64,000 nucleotides of DNA from Zygnema cylindricum (lineage: Eukaryota > Streptophyta > Zygnematophyceae > Zygnematales > Zygnemataceae), in contig JBBHKE010002967.1 in assembly GCA_037447655.1 (NCBI GenBank), positions 51,016 through 115,015 of the forward strand, written 5' to 3'. The notes below the pieces were generated by a model. That model was not told the DNA's origin. It worked only from the letters and a program-made list of their open reading frames with translations, and did not search any database. Position numbers and translations under genes: made by a program. Positions 63,920 to 64,000 of this stretch are shown piece after piece; position 1 is the first letter of the stretch, and every line of letters begins with the position of its first letter.

Positions 63920-63920
<1 letters not shown>

Positions 63921-64000
<80 letters not shown>
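63921..64000 (+). repeat. GA microsatellite at window end
   Basis: GAGAGAAAGAGAGAAAG then uninterrupted (GA)n to the last base. It runs into copia E, so it is either an expansion within the element or an assembly edge. True length unknown. Confidence 0.9.

Larger units (their letters stand above)
60176..63920 (-). mobile_element. Ty1/copia element E, 5' part outside window
   Basis: 3' LTR 60176-61042, PPT AAGGGGAGTGA directly above it, then RNase H, RT and integrase on the minus strand. Related to copia A and C but clearly diverged. Inserted into gag of element F. The 5' LTR lies past the window end; a GA microsatellite begins at 63921 near the protease/integrase boundary. Confidence 0.85.

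Overview
This is a repeat-rich window of a eukaryotic nuclear genome from the green plant lineage, most likely a charophyte alga. The clues are a plant-type ATG2 gene with GT-AG introns, Ty1/copia and Ty3/gypsy elements of plant style, and gypsy elements that carry a C5-cytosine DNA methyltransferase, an arrangement reported from charophyte (and dinoflagellate) retrotransposons. A Chara-like genome is a reasonable guess, but species cannot be proven from this sequence.

Positions 1-17191, minus strand: one host gene, the autophagy lipid-transfer protein ATG2. I resolve 12 coding exons with compatible phases (about 2,531 codons); the last short exon(s) lie beyond position 1. Its introns hold a MITE, a 345-bp hexanucleotide tract, a G-run tract and degenerate tandem repeats. 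Positions 17192-22350: non-coding, two diverged copies of a 1.3-2.1 kb segment, two MITEs resolved by empty-site comparison, and a solitary tRNA-derived SINE-like unit.

Positions 22350-48063, minus strand: a run of LTR retrotransposon pieces that share LTRs: a gypsy pol fragment with a C-terminal PHD finger (D), a complete but decayed copia element (A), then two gypsy/copia chimeras (B and C). B and C carry gypsy protease, DNMT and RT sequence, but their downstream ends are copia sequence followed by copia LTRs. The two recombination joints differ. The DNMT contains the C5-MTase motifs I, IV, VI, VIII and IX/X. In both copies the same in-frame TAG separates protease from DNMT, in a context close to the tobamovirus readthrough signal.

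Positions 48064-54900: unresolved 5' flank of C, a hAT-type MITE, a TTAA-flanked MITE, a solitary LTR whose end forms part of an 844-bp palindrome, and further MITEs. Positions 54900-64000: a decayed non-LTR retrotransposon with RT, CCHC and restriction-like endonuclease (minus), interrupted by a plus-strand gypsy-like element (F: LTR, initiator-Met PBS, gag), itself interrupted by a second copia element (E, minus) that runs off the window through a GA microsatellite.

Apart from ATG2, nearly all coding sequence is retroelement-derived and most of it is broken. The most notable features are the DNMT-bearing gypsy elements and their conserved stop codons, the gypsy/copia joints, and the copia LTRs, which contain a tRNA-like/SINE-like segment and dense GTAC clusters. 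Exon coordinates come from manual splice-site and phase reasoning, not from a gene predictor or transcripts.
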